Source: Chitinophagaceae bacterium UBA1930 | GTDB taxonomy: Bacteria > Bacteroidota > Bacteroidia > Chitinophagales > Chitinophagaceae | NCBI GenBank assembly: GCA_002337145.1 | Contig: DDFK01000001.1 | Coordinates: 1,388,731 to 1,452,730 of the forward strand | Direction of reading: 5' to 3' | DNA: 64,000 bases | Shown: piece after piece, positions 1 through 9,116 of the stretch | Layout: each line of letters begins with the position of its first letter | How positions within the stretch are numbered: position 1 is the stretch's first letter | Position numbers and translations under genes: made by a program | Notes under the pieces: model-generated | Told to the model about the DNA's origin: nothing | The model's input: only the letters and a program-made list of their open reading frames with translations | The model's database searches: none

Positions 1-1038
1 GCAATGGATACATTTATCCTGGTTGATATGTGCTATATGATGATAGTTGATATCAAGGTCTTCCCAATGGGTTATCTTTTCAACGCTCTTACCAATAAAG
101 TCGTTGATGGTTTTGTATCCTTTTTCATCCATCCAGTTGTTGAGGCCCTCACACATGTCTTCCACAATACGGAAACCATGTTTCATGGCTGCTGTGCACA
201 CCTGTACGGTTGTGCTGCCCAGTAGCATGAACTCTACCGCATCTTTCCAGGTACTTACACCGCCAATGCCACTAATGGGCACTTTCGATGTCAGCTCATC
301 CTGTGCAATGGTGGTAAGCATTTTCAGGGCAATGGGTTTTACTGCCGGGCCGCAGTAACCGCCAAATACGCTTTTGCCAGCCACATAAGGATTGGGCACA
401 AGCGTATCCAGGTTAATGCCTGTAACACTTTGTATGGTGTTAATCAAACTCAGTGCATTGGTACCGCCTTCAACAGCGGCACGGCCTGTAGGCACAACCG
501 AATGCACATTGGGCGTAAGCTTTGTAATAACGGGAATGGTTGCTTTTTCCATTACCCATTCAACTACCATTTTGGCAATTTGTGGGTCCTGGCCAACAGC
601 AGCACCCATGCCCCTTTCTGTCATACCATGCGGACAACCAAAGTTCAGTTCAAAACCCATTGCACCTGCGTCTTCGCATTGCTGTATAAGCTTGTGCCAG
701 GCGGCACGATTATTATCTGCCATCAATGAAACAATCATTGCCCTATCGGGAAAGAGCTTCACTACTTCGGTAATTTCTTTCAGGTTAATATCCAAAGGCC
801 TGTCGCTGATGAGCTCTATGTTGTTAAAGCCCATTACACGGTGCCCGCCGTAATCAACTGCCGAATACCTGGATGATACATTCTTTACCTGGCTACCCAA
901 TGTTTTCCATACAACACCGCCCCAGCCCGCTTCGTAGGCACGCAGTACGTTAATTTTTTTGTCGGTAGGTGGTGCACTTGCCAACCAGAAAGGATTGGGA
1001 GATTTGATGCCGAGGAAATTTGCTGATATGTCTGCCAT
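1..1038 (-). CDS. preA: NAD-dependent dihydropyrimidine dehydrogenase subunit PreA (3' end outside window)
   Basis: Catalytic FMN subunit that, with PreT, reduces uracil or thymine to the 5,6-dihydro form, the first step of the reductive pathway. 346 residues are visible from the ATG at 1038. They contain the dihydroorotate-dehydrogenase-like barrel, including FGCPHGMTERGMG (about residues 133-145), where C135 matches the active-site Cys of dihydropyrimidine dehydrogenases. The last visible residues, DKCIHC, begin the C-terminal ferredoxin-type 4Fe-4S domain, so only that domain is missing. It lies 55 nt downstream of preT on the same strand and is the last visible gene of the catabolic cluster. 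The family call is secure; uracil as substrate follows from the neighbours. Confidence 0.95.
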   Translation of the reverse strand, partial: MADISANFLGIKSPNPFWLASAPPTDKKINVLRAYEAGWGGVVWKTLGSQVKNVSSRYSAVDYGGHRVMGFNNIELISDRPLDINLKEITEVVKLFPDRAMIVSLMADNNRAAWHKLIQQCEDAGAMGFELNFGCPHGMTERGMGAAVGQDPQIAKMVVEWVMEKATIPVITKLTPNVHSVVPTGRAAVEGGTNALSLINTIQSVTGINLDTLVPNPYVAGKSVFGGYCGPAVKPIALKMLTTIAQDELTSKVPISGIGGVSTWKDAVEFMLLGSTTVQVCTAAMKHGFRIVEDMCEGLNNWMDEKGYKTINDFIGKSVEKITHWEDLDINYHHIAHINQDKCIHC

Positions 1039-1093
1039 AAAAAAAATTTAAAGTTGAATGTCTAAAGTTTACAGTTGTACAACCGCTACTCAA

Positions 1094-2434
1094 TTAATTA
1101 CTGATACCTAAATATTTGCTTATTGCTGCTGCACCATCTTTTCCGGCTTGTACGGCATCCACTACTTCCTTGCCGCCGTTTACACAATCGCCACCGGCAA
1201 ATACACCGACAATATTTGTAGCTGCGTTATTGATGGTTACTTTACCGTTTTTGTTTTCTATGCCATTGCTGTTTACCAGTGCATCAAAAGGCATTTGTCC
1301 GGCAGCTTTGATAACCATGTCAACATCCAGTACAATTGTTTCGCCTGTTGGTACAGGGCTCCTTCTTCCGCTTGCATCCGGTTCGCCCAGTTGCATTGTT
1401 TCGCAAACAAGCTGTGTTACTTTTCCATCAACACCTTTTATTTCTTTTGGTGCTGCCAGCCAGATGATGTTACAGCCATCCAGTTGGGCTATGTGCAGTT
1501 CATGTTCGGTGCAAGGCATTTCTTCCTGTGTTCTGCGGTAAACCATTGTTACTTCTTTTGCACCTAGGCGTTTGGCCTGTGTGGCAGCATCAATGGCTGT
1601 CATGCCCATGCCTATTACGGCTACTTTATCGCCCACGGCCAATGAGGCATAATTGTTTGTCCTTAATTCGTAAATGAAAGAAATAGCATCTTCTACCCCT
1701 TTCAAATCTTCACCTGGAATTTCCAATTGTCGTGCAAGCCCCACACCAAATGCCAAGTAAACAGCATCGTAATCCTGTTGCAGTTGCTGTAGGGTTATAT
1801 CTTTTCCAAGTGCCTGGTTGTATTTAATATCTATGCCACCAATGGCGGTGATGTAGTTTACCTCATCTTCACAAAACTGTGGCGTTACTTTATAGGCAGC
1901 AATGCCATAGGTCATTAATCCACCGCCTTTGCTTTCTTTTTCATAAATGGTTACATCAATGCCTTGTCTTGACAATACGTGTGCACAGCTTAACCCGGCA
2001 GGGCCTGCACCAACAATGGCAACACGCTTGCCAATGGATGCCTTGCGTTGAAACAGTTGCCAGTTATTGCTCATGGCTTTTTCTGTTGCGTAGCGTTGCA
2101 GTTTTGCAATGGGTATGGGGTCTTCGTCCATTAAATTGTACACACATGCCCCTTCGCAAAGTTTTTCAACCGGACAAACTTTTGAACAGCCCGCCCCCAT
2201 GATGTTTGAGGAGAAAATGGTATGTGCCGACCCTTTTATGTTTTCGGTCGTTATCTGTTTGATGAACTTGGGTACATCGATACTGGTTGGGCATGATTTC
2301 ATGCAAGGGGCATCGTAGCAAAACAGGCAACGGTTGGCTTCAACCATTGCGGCATCCTGTGTTTCGAACGGCGGATGTATATCGGCAAAGTTTTGTTCGT
2401 ATTGCTGCGATGAAAGTCTGTTGTTGGAAATCAT
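1094..2434 (-). CDS. preT: NAD-dependent dihydropyrimidine dehydrogenase subunit PreT
   Basis: Electron-input subunit that passes electrons from NAD(P)H through FAD and iron-sulfur clusters to PreA. The N-terminus has eight cysteines for two 4Fe-4S clusters (C36, C39, C44, C48 and C83, C87, C93, C97). The FAD-binding motif GAGPAG is at residues 142-147 and the nucleotide-binding glycine motif GMGMTA is at 275-280. At 446 residues it has the length of GltD/PreT-type proteins. Alone it could be confused with glutamate synthase small subunit, but preA directly downstream and dihydropyrimidinase upstream decide for PreT. Confidence 0.93.
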   Translation of the reverse strand: MISNNRLSSQQYEQNFADIHPPFETQDAAMVEANRCLFCYDAPCMKSCPTSIDVPKFIKQITTENIKGSAHTIFSSNIMGAGCSKVCPVEKLCEGACVYNLMDEDPIPIAKLQRYATEKAMSNNWQLFQRKASIGKRVAIVGAGPAGLSCAHVLSRQGIDVTIYEKESKGGGLMTYGIAAYKVTPQFCEDEVNYITAIGGIDIKYNQALGKDITLQQLQQDYDAVYLAFGVGLARQLEIPGEDLKGVEDAISFIYELRTNNYASLAVGDKVAVIGMGMTAIDAATQAKRLGAKEVTMVYRRTQEEMPCTEHELHIAQLDGCNIIWLAAPKEIKGVDGKVTQLVCETMQLGEPDASGRRSPVPTGETIVLDVDMVIKAAGQMPFDALVNSNGIENKNGKVTINNAATNIVGVFAGGDCVNGGKEVVDAVQAGKDGAAAISKYLGISN

Positions 2435-2480
2435 TATTTTGAATTTTATATGTTGAATGTTGAATCAAGGATCCACTGTT

Positions 2481-2526
2481 GATGTGTGCGACGCCACTGA
2501 AGCATACTAGTAGCAATACAGCTGGC
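2481..2526 (+). repeat. Dispersed intergenic repeat, copy 1 (core TGCGACGC)
   Basis: Starts with GATGTGTGCGACGCC (2481-2495) and ends with TACAGCTGGC (2517-2526). It shares both blocks, with variable sequence between them, with the copies at 10755, 32783 (opposite strand) and 32911. It lies between the beta-ureidopropionase gene and preT. This copy is the most diverged, with T for G inside the core. Confidence 0.5.
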
Positions 2527-2567
2527 AACCGAAAAAATCAACATGCATGGCCTATCATCCATAGCAA

Positions 2568-3434
2568 TTATAGTTCGGTTAATTTACCATAGGTTTCGGG
2601 CCTTCTGTCCCTGAAGAACTGCCATTTGCTTCTAATTTCTTCTATGAGGTCTAGGTCAAATTCTGCAACCAGTAATTCATCGTTATCCTCGCTTGCTTCT
2701 TTGATGATTTGCCCTAGTGGGTTTACAAAGTAGGAAGTGCCGTAAAACTTACCGAGGTTCCAGGGTTTCTCTTCGCCTACACGGTTGATGCAGCCCATAA
2801 AGTAACCATTGGCCACAGCATGTGCCGGCTGTTCCAGCTTCCATAAGTATTGCGATTGCCCAACTGTTGTTGCACTTGGATTGTACACGATTTCGGCACC
2901 GTTAAGCCCAAGGCATCTTGCTCCATCGGGGAAGTGCCTGTCGTAACAGATGTAAACACCCACTTTTGCATATTTTGTCTGAAACACAGGATAGCCAAGG
3001 TTTCCGGGTTTGAAGAAAAATTTTTCCCAGAAGCCCCCCGTATGCGGTATATGGTTTTTGCGGTACTTGCCTAAGTAAGTACCATCGGCATCAATTACAG
3101 CAGCAGTATTGTAAAGCACACCGGCCTGTTCTTTTTCATATACCGGAACAATGATGACCATATTGTATTTTTTAGCGTATTCCTGCATACGCTCCGTTGT
3201 AGGACCAGGAACGGTTTCCGCACTTTCGTACCAGGCTTTGTCTTGCCCGGGACAGAAGTATGGCGTATTGAATATTTCCTGAAAACAAAGTATCTGCACA
3301 CCTTGCCTACCTGCTTCTTCAATCAGGGGAATATGCTTTTGTACCATTGCTTCTTTTATTTCTTCAATGGTGCCCTCGCCTTCAGTTTTAGGAAGGCTCA
3401 CTTGAATGAGTCCAGATTTTACAATACGTGGCAT
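2568..3434 (-). CDS. Beta-ureidopropionase (nitrilase-superfamily N-carbamoyl-beta-alanine amidohydrolase)
   Basis: Predicted to hydrolyse N-carbamoyl-beta-alanine (or the 2-methyl form from thymine) to the beta-amino acid, CO2 and ammonia, the third step of reductive pyrimidine degradation. The 288 residues form one carbon-nitrogen hydrolase domain with the catalytic triad E53 (in FQEIF), K126 (in YRKNHIP) and C163 (in YICYDRHFP). Related nitrilase-superfamily enzymes such as N-carbamoylputrescine amidase look similar. The assignment to ureidopropionase rests on its place between dihydropyrimidinase and PreTA. The gap to the upstream TMEM175-like gene is 64 nt. Confidence 0.85.
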   Translation of the reverse strand: MPRIVKSGLIQVSLPKTEGEGTIEEIKEAMVQKHIPLIEEAGRQGVQILCFQEIFNTPYFCPGQDKAWYESAETVPGPTTERMQEYAKKYNMVIIVPVYEKEQAGVLYNTAAVIDADGTYLGKYRKNHIPHTGGFWEKFFFKPGNLGYPVFQTKYAKVGVYICYDRHFPDGARCLGLNGAEIVYNPSATTVGQSQYLWKLEQPAHAVANGYFMGCINRVGEEKPWNLGKFYGTSYFVNPLGQIIKEASEDNDELLVAEFDLDLIEEIRSKWQFFRDRRPETYGKLTEL

Positions 3435-3498
3435 AGAAAAAGTTGATTGGTTGATTCGTTAAAATGGTATTGCTATTGTTAATTGAACACTTGTTTTT

Positions 3499-4080
3499 CT
3501 ATTCATTATCCAGCACTTCTTCAATATGTTTATCGGGTATCAGCCAGATAATGGAAACGACCAGGAACATGCTACAGGCCGCTATTGTATTAATGAACAA
3601 TGCTGTTGGTATTGCCAGTACGTACAGCACCACTGCAGTAATTGAACGCCACCTGCCTTTGCCGACTGCTACCAGTAAATCATTGTCGCTGTAATGCTTG
3701 CAAATAGTGGACTGCAGTATATTGAAGGATAGTCCACATAGCAGTGCCAGCACAGCATAGGCCACTACCGTTACTTTTTCGAAATGGTTTTCGCCCATCC
3801 ATGCGGTTGCAAAGGGAATAAGCGATAGCCAGAACAGCAGGTTCATGTTTGCCCACATGATGGATGACTTTACCTTTTTTACTGTATGCAATAAATGGTG
3901 GTGGTTTACCCAATAAATTGCTACAAACAAAAAGCTGAGCATGTAACTAATAAACTTGGGCATTAGCGGTTTAATGATCTGCCAGCTTGTTCCTTCGGGT
4001 GCTTTCATTTCCAGCACCATAATGGTAACAATGATTGCTATAACACCATCACTAAAAGCTTCCAGTCTTCCTTTGTTCAT
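3499..4080 (-). CDS. TMEM175 family (DUF1211) membrane protein, putative potassium channel
   Basis: 193 residues with about six hydrophobic segments. It begins with the family signature RxxxFSDG (R5, F9-S10-D11-G12 in RLEAFSDGVIAI). Bacterial TMEM175 proteins are tetrameric K+-permeable channels, so that is the best molecular guess. The start codon shares its A with the stop of dihydropyrimidinase (TAATG), so the two are probably translationally coupled. No TMEM175 role in pyrimidine breakdown is known to me. The coupling suggests ion or membrane-potential balance during uptake, but it could be a passenger gene. Confidence 0.85.
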   Translation of the reverse strand: MNKGRLEAFSDGVIAIIVTIMVLEMKAPEGTSWQIIKPLMPKFISYMLSFLFVAIYWVNHHHLLHTVKKVKSSIMWANMNLLFWLSLIPFATAWMGENHFEKVTVVAYAVLALLCGLSFNILQSTICKHYSDNDLLVAVGKGRWRSITAVVLYVLAIPTALFINTIAACSMFLVVSIIWLIPDKHIEEVLDNE

Positions 4081-5462
4081 TATATTTTTCCTTCTACTTT
4101 ATTGCGTTTAATAAACTTGCCATACCCTTTTTGCACTTTGCATTCGTTGTTTTGTATAGCTACTTTGCCTCTTAATAAAACGGTTTTTACTTTACCTGTA
4201 AGCTCCCACCCTTCATAGCCGCTGTAGTCAACATTCATGTGGTGTGTTACTGCAGACAGCACATGTTTTTCATTGGCATCAAACAGTACAATATCCGCAT
4301 CGCTGCCCACAGCAATTGTTCCTTTTTTGGGGAACATGCCAAATATTTTTGCAGCGTTGGTACTTGCTACTTCCACATATTTGTTCAAGGATATTTTTCC
4401 TTTGTTTACGCCTTCGCTAAACAATAGCTCCATCCTGTTTTCTATGGCGGGGTGCCCATTGGGTATCTTGGAGAAATCGTCTTTGCCCATTAATTTCTGT
4501 TCCCACATAAATGGGCAATGGTCTGTTGCAACTACGTTTACCAACCCTTGATTGATGCCGGCCCACAATGTTTCCTGGTCTTTCTTTTCACGCAACGGCG
4601 GGCTCATTACCCATTTGGCTCCTTCGAAATTTTGTTCGTATAAACTTGCATCCAAAACCAGGTATTGGATACAGGTTTCCACAAATACTTTCTGGTTACG
4701 CCTGGTGGCGTTGCGTACTGCATTCAGTGCACCTTCGCAGGTTAGGTGAACGATGTAACCCGGGCAGCCGGTATAGTTTGCCATATCTGCAAAACGTCCG
4801 CTTGCTTCGGCTTCTGTTACTTCTGGTTGCGACAGGTAATGGTATAAGGGTGCAAGTTTCCCTTCTGATTTATGTTTGGCAATCAAGAAGTCTATCATAT
4901 CGCCATTGGTGGCATGTACATTGATTAAACCTCCATGTTTCTTTACTTCCAGCATCAGGTCAATCATTTGCCTGTCATCAATCATCAGTGCCCCTTTATA
5001 GGCCATAAATGTTTTGAAGGATGTGATGCCTTCTTCTTCAATAAAATGCCTGATTTCCTTTTTGGTTTCTTCATTAAAATCGGTAACGGCCATGTGGAAA
5101 CTGTAATCACCTACGGCATTGTTATCACTCCTGCCTTTCCACTCATTTAAAGCAGCCTGCAAGCTATTGCCCTGCTTTTGCAGAATGAAATCTATAACGG
5201 TTGTTGTGCCGCCATACAGTGCTGCCCTTGTTCCTGTTTCGTAATTGTCGCTACTGTAGGTGCCCATAAAAGGCATATCTAAATGTACATGCGGATCAAT
5301 ACCGCCGGGCATTACCAACTTACCTGTTGCATCAATGGTTTCATTGGCCTGTACATTTAAATTTTTGCCAATGGCAGTGATGGTTTCGCCTTCAATGAAA
5401 ACATCGCCTATGTAATCATCTGTTGCGGTAACAATCCTTCCGTTTTTGATTAAGATGCTCAT
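4080..5462 (-). CDS. hydA: Dihydropyrimidinase / D-hydantoinase
   Basis: Opens the ring of dihydrouracil or dihydrothymine to give N-carbamoyl-beta-amino acids. It is an amidohydrolase with a complete metal site: H58 and H60 (DPHVHLD), K150 in SFKTFMAYK (the carboxylated lysine), H183, H239 and D314 (VATDHCPF). These positions closely match known D-hydantoinases and favour the ATG at 5462 (MSILIKNGRIV). An in-frame ATG at 5507 would add 15 residues with no family similarity. The protein has 460 residues, starts downstream of the permease stop, and overlaps the TMEM175-like gene by one base. Confidence 0.93.
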   Translation of the reverse strand: MSILIKNGRIVTATDDYIGDVFIEGETITAIGKNLNVQANETIDATGKLVMPGGIDPHVHLDMPFMGTYSSDNYETGTRAALYGGTTTVIDFILQKQGNSLQAALNEWKGRSDNNAVGDYSFHMAVTDFNEETKKEIRHFIEEEGITSFKTFMAYKGALMIDDRQMIDLMLEVKKHGGLINVHATNGDMIDFLIAKHKSEGKLAPLYHYLSQPEVTEAEASGRFADMANYTGCPGYIVHLTCEGALNAVRNATRRNQKVFVETCIQYLVLDASLYEQNFEGAKWVMSPPLREKKDQETLWAGINQGLVNVVATDHCPFMWEQKLMGKDDFSKIPNGHPAIENRMELLFSEGVNKGKISLNKYVEVASTNAAKIFGMFPKKGTIAVGSDADIVLFDANEKHVLSAVTHHMNVDYSGYEGWELTGKVKTVLLRGKVAIQNNECKVQKGYGKFIKRNKVEGKI

Positions 5463-5520
5463 ATTGTATATTTTATTGACAAACGGAAATGGCTTAACCT
5501 GTTCCATATGCCATTAAATG

Positions 5521-6996
5521 TTATTTATTTTTCTTCATCAATAACCAATACACAAACCCGCTAACACTAAAACCCACAAACCAAGCATAATGATATAAAT
5601 CCACAATCCAAGCCGCTACCGTATTTGCATCCATCACTTTTATGGCCACTAAAAAACCTGGAATGTTTGGAGCTATACCCAGCAACAAGGCAATGATAGC
5701 TGCATTATTGAAACCATTGCTGAAGCTATAAATGCCTTTGTGTTTATATAAATCATCAACAACCAATTGCTGCTTGCGTATAAAATAATAATCGGCAATC
5801 ATGATACCGCCAATTGGTCCCAGCAAGCCAGAGTAGGCAATCAGCCAGGTAAAAATATACCCATCGGGATCGGCCATTAACTTCCAAGGAAAAATAAGTA
5901 CACCAATAATACCTGTTATGTAACCCCCTATTTTGAAACTTATTTTTTGCGGTGACAGATTTGCGAAGTCGTTTGCAGGACTAACAATATTTGCCGCAAT
6001 ATTTGTGGCCAGTGTTGAAATGACAATGCCAATCATTGCAAAGCTTACCATTAATTTACTATCGAATTTACTTGCCAGTTGTACGGGATCCCACTCTGGA
6101 CTTCCATAAATGATGGCCGATGCAGATGTTACCACCACGCCAACAAATGCAAACAAGGTCATAGATGTTGGCAAGCCGATAGCCTGTCCTTTTAACTGTG
6201 CCTCCTGATTTTTTGCATAACGGGTAAAGTCTGGAATGTTTAAAGACAATGTTGCCCAAAACCCAACCACAGCAGTTAATGCGGGAAAGAAAAAATGAAA
6301 GAACGAAGCAGTATCCGTAAACTTGGATGGAGCTTCCAATATTGGCCCAAGGCCTTTTGCCATAACCACTGCCCAACAGAATAAGGCAATGGCAGCAATT
6401 GGCAGGAAGAAGGCTTTGAACACCAATAGCTTCTTAATACTTTCCACACCTTTATAAACAATAAACATATTCAGCAACCAAAAGATGGCAAAGCATAGCA
6501 AAGGCAATGGCTGTGGAAACAGGCCTGTAACATTGATTTCCTGTAGGGATGGAGACCAGGCCCTGATTAAATTGTAAAGCGACGCACCACCGATCCATGT
6601 TTGTATACCGAACCATCCGCAGGCAACCACAGCCCTTAGCATGGCAGGAATGTTTGCACCCTTTGTACCAAAGCTTGCCCTTGCAAAAACCGGAAAGGGA
6701 ATACCATATTTGGCACCTGCATGACCATTCAACAACATGGGCACCAGCACCACTGCATTGCCAATGAATATGGTGAGTATTGCCTGCCACCAGTTCATTC
6801 CTTTATTGATCATGGAGCTAGCCATGGTATATGTTGGAATGCAAAGGCTCATGCTGATCCATAAGGCCGCATAGTTCCATGTGCCCCAGGTTCTTTTGTT
6901 TTGGGCAATGGGTGCAAGGTCTTCAGAATAAAGCGATGACGATGTTATAATCGGGTTTTCTTGCATCTGTTTTGGTTGAGTGTACAAGTTAAGCAT
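5521..6996 (-). CDS. NCS1 family nucleobase:cation symporter
   Basis: Likely importer of uracil, thymine or a related base. About 491 residues with around twelve membrane segments. The N-terminal signature NKRTWGTWNYAALWISMS is typical of NCS1 permeases (allantoin, uracil, hydantoin, cytosine). The longest ORF begins with TTG at 7005; ATG at 6996 or 6966 is more plausible, and 6996 is used here. Position between the aminotransferase and dihydropyrimidinase points to a pyrimidine or dihydropyrimidine substrate. Allantoin or hydantoin cannot be excluded from sequence alone. Confidence 0.88.
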   Translation of the reverse strand: MLNLYTQPKQMQENPIITSSSLYSEDLAPIAQNKRTWGTWNYAALWISMSLCIPTYTMASSMINKGMNWWQAILTIFIGNAVVLVPMLLNGHAGAKYGIPFPVFARASFGTKGANIPAMLRAVVACGWFGIQTWIGGASLYNLIRAWSPSLQEINVTGLFPQPLPLLCFAIFWLLNMFIVYKGVESIKKLLVFKAFFLPIAAIALFCWAVVMAKGLGPILEAPSKFTDTASFFHFFFPALTAVVGFWATLSLNIPDFTRYAKNQEAQLKGQAIGLPTSMTLFAFVGVVVTSASAIIYGSPEWDPVQLASKFDSKLMVSFAMIGIVISTLATNIAANIVSPANDFANLSPQKISFKIGGYITGIIGVLIFPWKLMADPDGYIFTWLIAYSGLLGPIGGIMIADYYFIRKQQLVVDDLYKHKGIYSFSNGFNNAAIIALLLGIAPNIPGFLVAIKVMDANTVAAWIVDLYHYAWFVGFSVSGFVYWLLMKKNK

Positions 6997-7136
6997 TAAA
7001 TGCAATGAACGGTGTGTCTGTCATCCTTGATGGCGGCCAGTTTTACGTTGTACCAATTTTGTTGTTGCTTAGGTTTCAACCGGACAACATATTCCCAAAT
7101 GACACACTATCTTTTCACAATTCATCGGGTTCAACC

Positions 7137-8480
7137 CTAAACTGTTGCTTCGTCTGCTATTTTTATGGCTTCGCTTATGATGGCCAATCCTTCATCAATC
7201 TGTTCCTTTGTAACAATCAATGGAGGTGCACAAAAAATATAGTTCCAACGCACAAAAGTGTACATGCCCAGTTCTTTTATCTTGGCTGCAACTTTATTCA
7301 TCACGGCCATTTCTTCGGGCTTTGCATTAAAAGGTGCCATTGGTTCTTTGGTGGTCCTGTTCTTGACCAATTCTATACAACCCAATAAACCTGTATTTCT
7401 AAAATCACCAATGGATGGATGTTTGTCTTTTAGTTGCTCCACTTGTTGTTCCATGTATTTGCCCATGGCAACCGCATTTTCAATCAGGCCTTCTTCTTCA
7501 TATATTTTCAATGTTTCAAGAGCCGCTGCACAACTAACCGGATGTGCAGAATAGGTAAGTCCCAATGGCAATACGGCATCATCATATTTGGCAGCAATTT
7601 TATCACTTACCTGTAAGCAGCCCAATGGCAGGTAACCACAAGTCATACCTTTTGCCATAGCAATCATATCGGGCACAATATCATGGTTCTGGAAACCGAA
7701 CCATTGACCTGTTCTTCCAAAGCCACTCATTACTTCATCCATAATCATCAATATGCCATGCTTTTTTGTTATTTCCCTTACGGCTTTCAAATAACCTTTG
7801 GGGTATTGCAGGCAACCGCTTGTTCCGCTTTCACCTTCCAATAAAATGGCGGCAATATTGTTGGGACCTTCATAGGCAATAACACGCTCTAACTGTGCCA
7901 CGGCTTCTTTTAGTAAATTTTCTTCGCCATATTCCCATCGGTATAAATTGGGCAGGTCGAAATGAACAAAGTTGGGCGACTGTTGTGCATCTACCGGTAG
8001 TTTACGAGGATCGCCTCCGGCAGAAATTACGCCCATGGTTGCACCGTGGTACGATTGGTAACGTGTCAATATTTTATGACGGCCTGTGTACAGGCGTGCC
8101 AGCTTGATACCGTTTTCGATGGATGTGGCACCACATAAAGTGAAGAAAGATTTATTCAGATCACCAGGGCAAATCGCGGCCAGTTTTTTACCTAAATCGG
8201 CTCTCGCTTTGGTTACGCAACTTGGCGTTACGTAAGCCACTTCCTGCATTTGCCTAACAACCGCTTCGGTTATACGTTGATTGCCGTGCCCAATGTTCAT
8301 ATTGATCAGTCCGCTGGAAAAATCAATGATCTTGTTTCCATCGTAATCGTATAAGTAAACGCCTTTGGCATGTTCAATAGCAATGGGGTTGGTCCCTTTT
8401 TGTTTGCTCCAGCTAAACAGGGTATAGTCCTGAGCGTCTTGTATTATTTCTTCGGCTTGTGATAATGTTGTTGTAGACAT
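7137..8480 (-). CDS. Class III aminotransferase, probably beta-alanine / 3-aminoisobutyrate transaminase
   Basis: PLP enzyme predicted to convert beta-alanine (uracil branch) or 3-aminoisobutyrate (thymine branch) to malonate semialdehyde or methylmalonate semialdehyde. 447 residues, fold type I. The cofactor aspartate is D248 in MDEVMSGFGRTG and the Schiff-base lysine is K277 in AMAKGMTCGYLPLG. The class is certain. Substrate is inferred from ureidopropionase downstream and MmsA upstream; taurine and omega-amino-acid transaminases belong to the same family. The start ATG at 8480 lies 29 nt from the edge of the inverted-repeat cassette. Confidence 0.85.
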   Translation of the reverse strand: MSTTTLSQAEEIIQDAQDYTLFSWSKQKGTNPIAIEHAKGVYLYDYDGNKIIDFSSGLINMNIGHGNQRITEAVVRQMQEVAYVTPSCVTKARADLGKKLAAICPGDLNKSFFTLCGATSIENGIKLARLYTGRHKILTRYQSYHGATMGVISAGGDPRKLPVDAQQSPNFVHFDLPNLYRWEYGEENLLKEAVAQLERVIAYEGPNNIAAILLEGESGTSGCLQYPKGYLKAVREITKKHGILMIMDEVMSGFGRTGQWFGFQNHDIVPDMIAMAKGMTCGYLPLGCLQVSDKIAAKYDDAVLPLGLTYSAHPVSCAAALETLKIYEEEGLIENAVAMGKYMEQQVEQLKDKHPSIGDFRNTGLLGCIELVKNRTTKEPMAPFNAKPEEMAVMNKVAAKIKELGMYTFVRWNYIFCAPPLIVTKEQIDEGLAIISEAIKIADEATV

Positions 8481-8508
8481 ATTTTATTTTTTACCATTTT
8501 TATTTATT

Positions 8509-9110
8509 GCACACGGATAATACGGGTTGAATAGATGATCACTGATTTATACTGCTTCGCAGCATTTTGGATTTGTACAGTTTTATCGTTTCCTTTCTAT
8601 TACCTATTCCTATGTTAATTTTATTTCAACATTGGTTTTTTATCATTGTCAAATATTCTTCTTTTGATTTGCGGCTTCTTACCAAAGTTTAATAATAACC
8701 CGACTTCTATTTGTGTTGCTTTTAAGTAATTGGTTAATTGATGCTCATTTTCTTCTACCAAAATTTCATTGGCCTTTAGCTCAACTGCTACAGCATCCTC
8801 AACAATTAGGTCAGCGTTATAATCACCAACGACATTTCCAAAATAGTACACTAGTATTTTTTTCTCTTTGGCTACTTTAAAACCCATTGCTGTTAACTCA
8901 ATAAACATTGCATTTAAATAAACCCTTTCCAAAAAACCGTAACCAAGTGTATTATATACCTTGTAAAATGCCTGTATAATTTTTTCTGTTATTGCCTGAT
9001 GTTTCATTGAACAGCTTTTAGTCTTTTATAAAAAGTGCTGTTCAATAGTTAGTCATAATCCGTTTTCTGCATAGCAGAAAAATCAGTGAGCATTCGTTCA
9101 ATCCGTGTGC
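8509..9110. mobile_element. Putative inverted-repeat cassette carrying a GxxExxY gene
   Basis: A 602-bp unit bounded by imperfect inverted repeats. The left end (8509-8573) and the reverse complement of the right end (9058-9110) both begin GCACACGGAT. Both then carry a TGAA..ATG..TCACTGATTT block, a CTGCnnnGCAG mini-hairpin (8552-8562 and 9067-9077) and GGATT. It sits exactly between mmsA (stop 7 nt away) and the aminotransferase start (29 nt away). No transposase is present. The repeats are directly visible; mobility is inferred. Confidence 0.6.
8621..9007 (-). CDS. GxxExxY family protein (PD-(D/E)xK nuclease-like fold)
   Basis: 128 residues with the family signature G24-F-L-E27-R-V-Y30. 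A nuclease-like core is visible: D66 in the YNADLIVE strand, then E76-L-K78 in VELK, matching D-(n)-ExK, and Q90 in the following helix. The function of the family is not established. It is co-directional with the catabolic genes but has no metabolic link to them, and is enclosed by inverted repeats, so it looks like an inserted passenger. A perfect GAACAGC/GCTGTTC hairpin (9008-9042) lies just upstream of the start. Confidence 0.85.
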   Translation of the reverse strand: MKHQAITEKIIQAFYKVYNTLGYGFLERVYLNAMFIELTAMGFKVAKEKKILVYYFGNVVGDYNADLIVEDAVAVELKANEILVEENEHQLTNYLKATQIEVGLLLNFGKKPQIKRRIFDNDKKPMLK

Positions 9111-9116
9111 GTCCTA

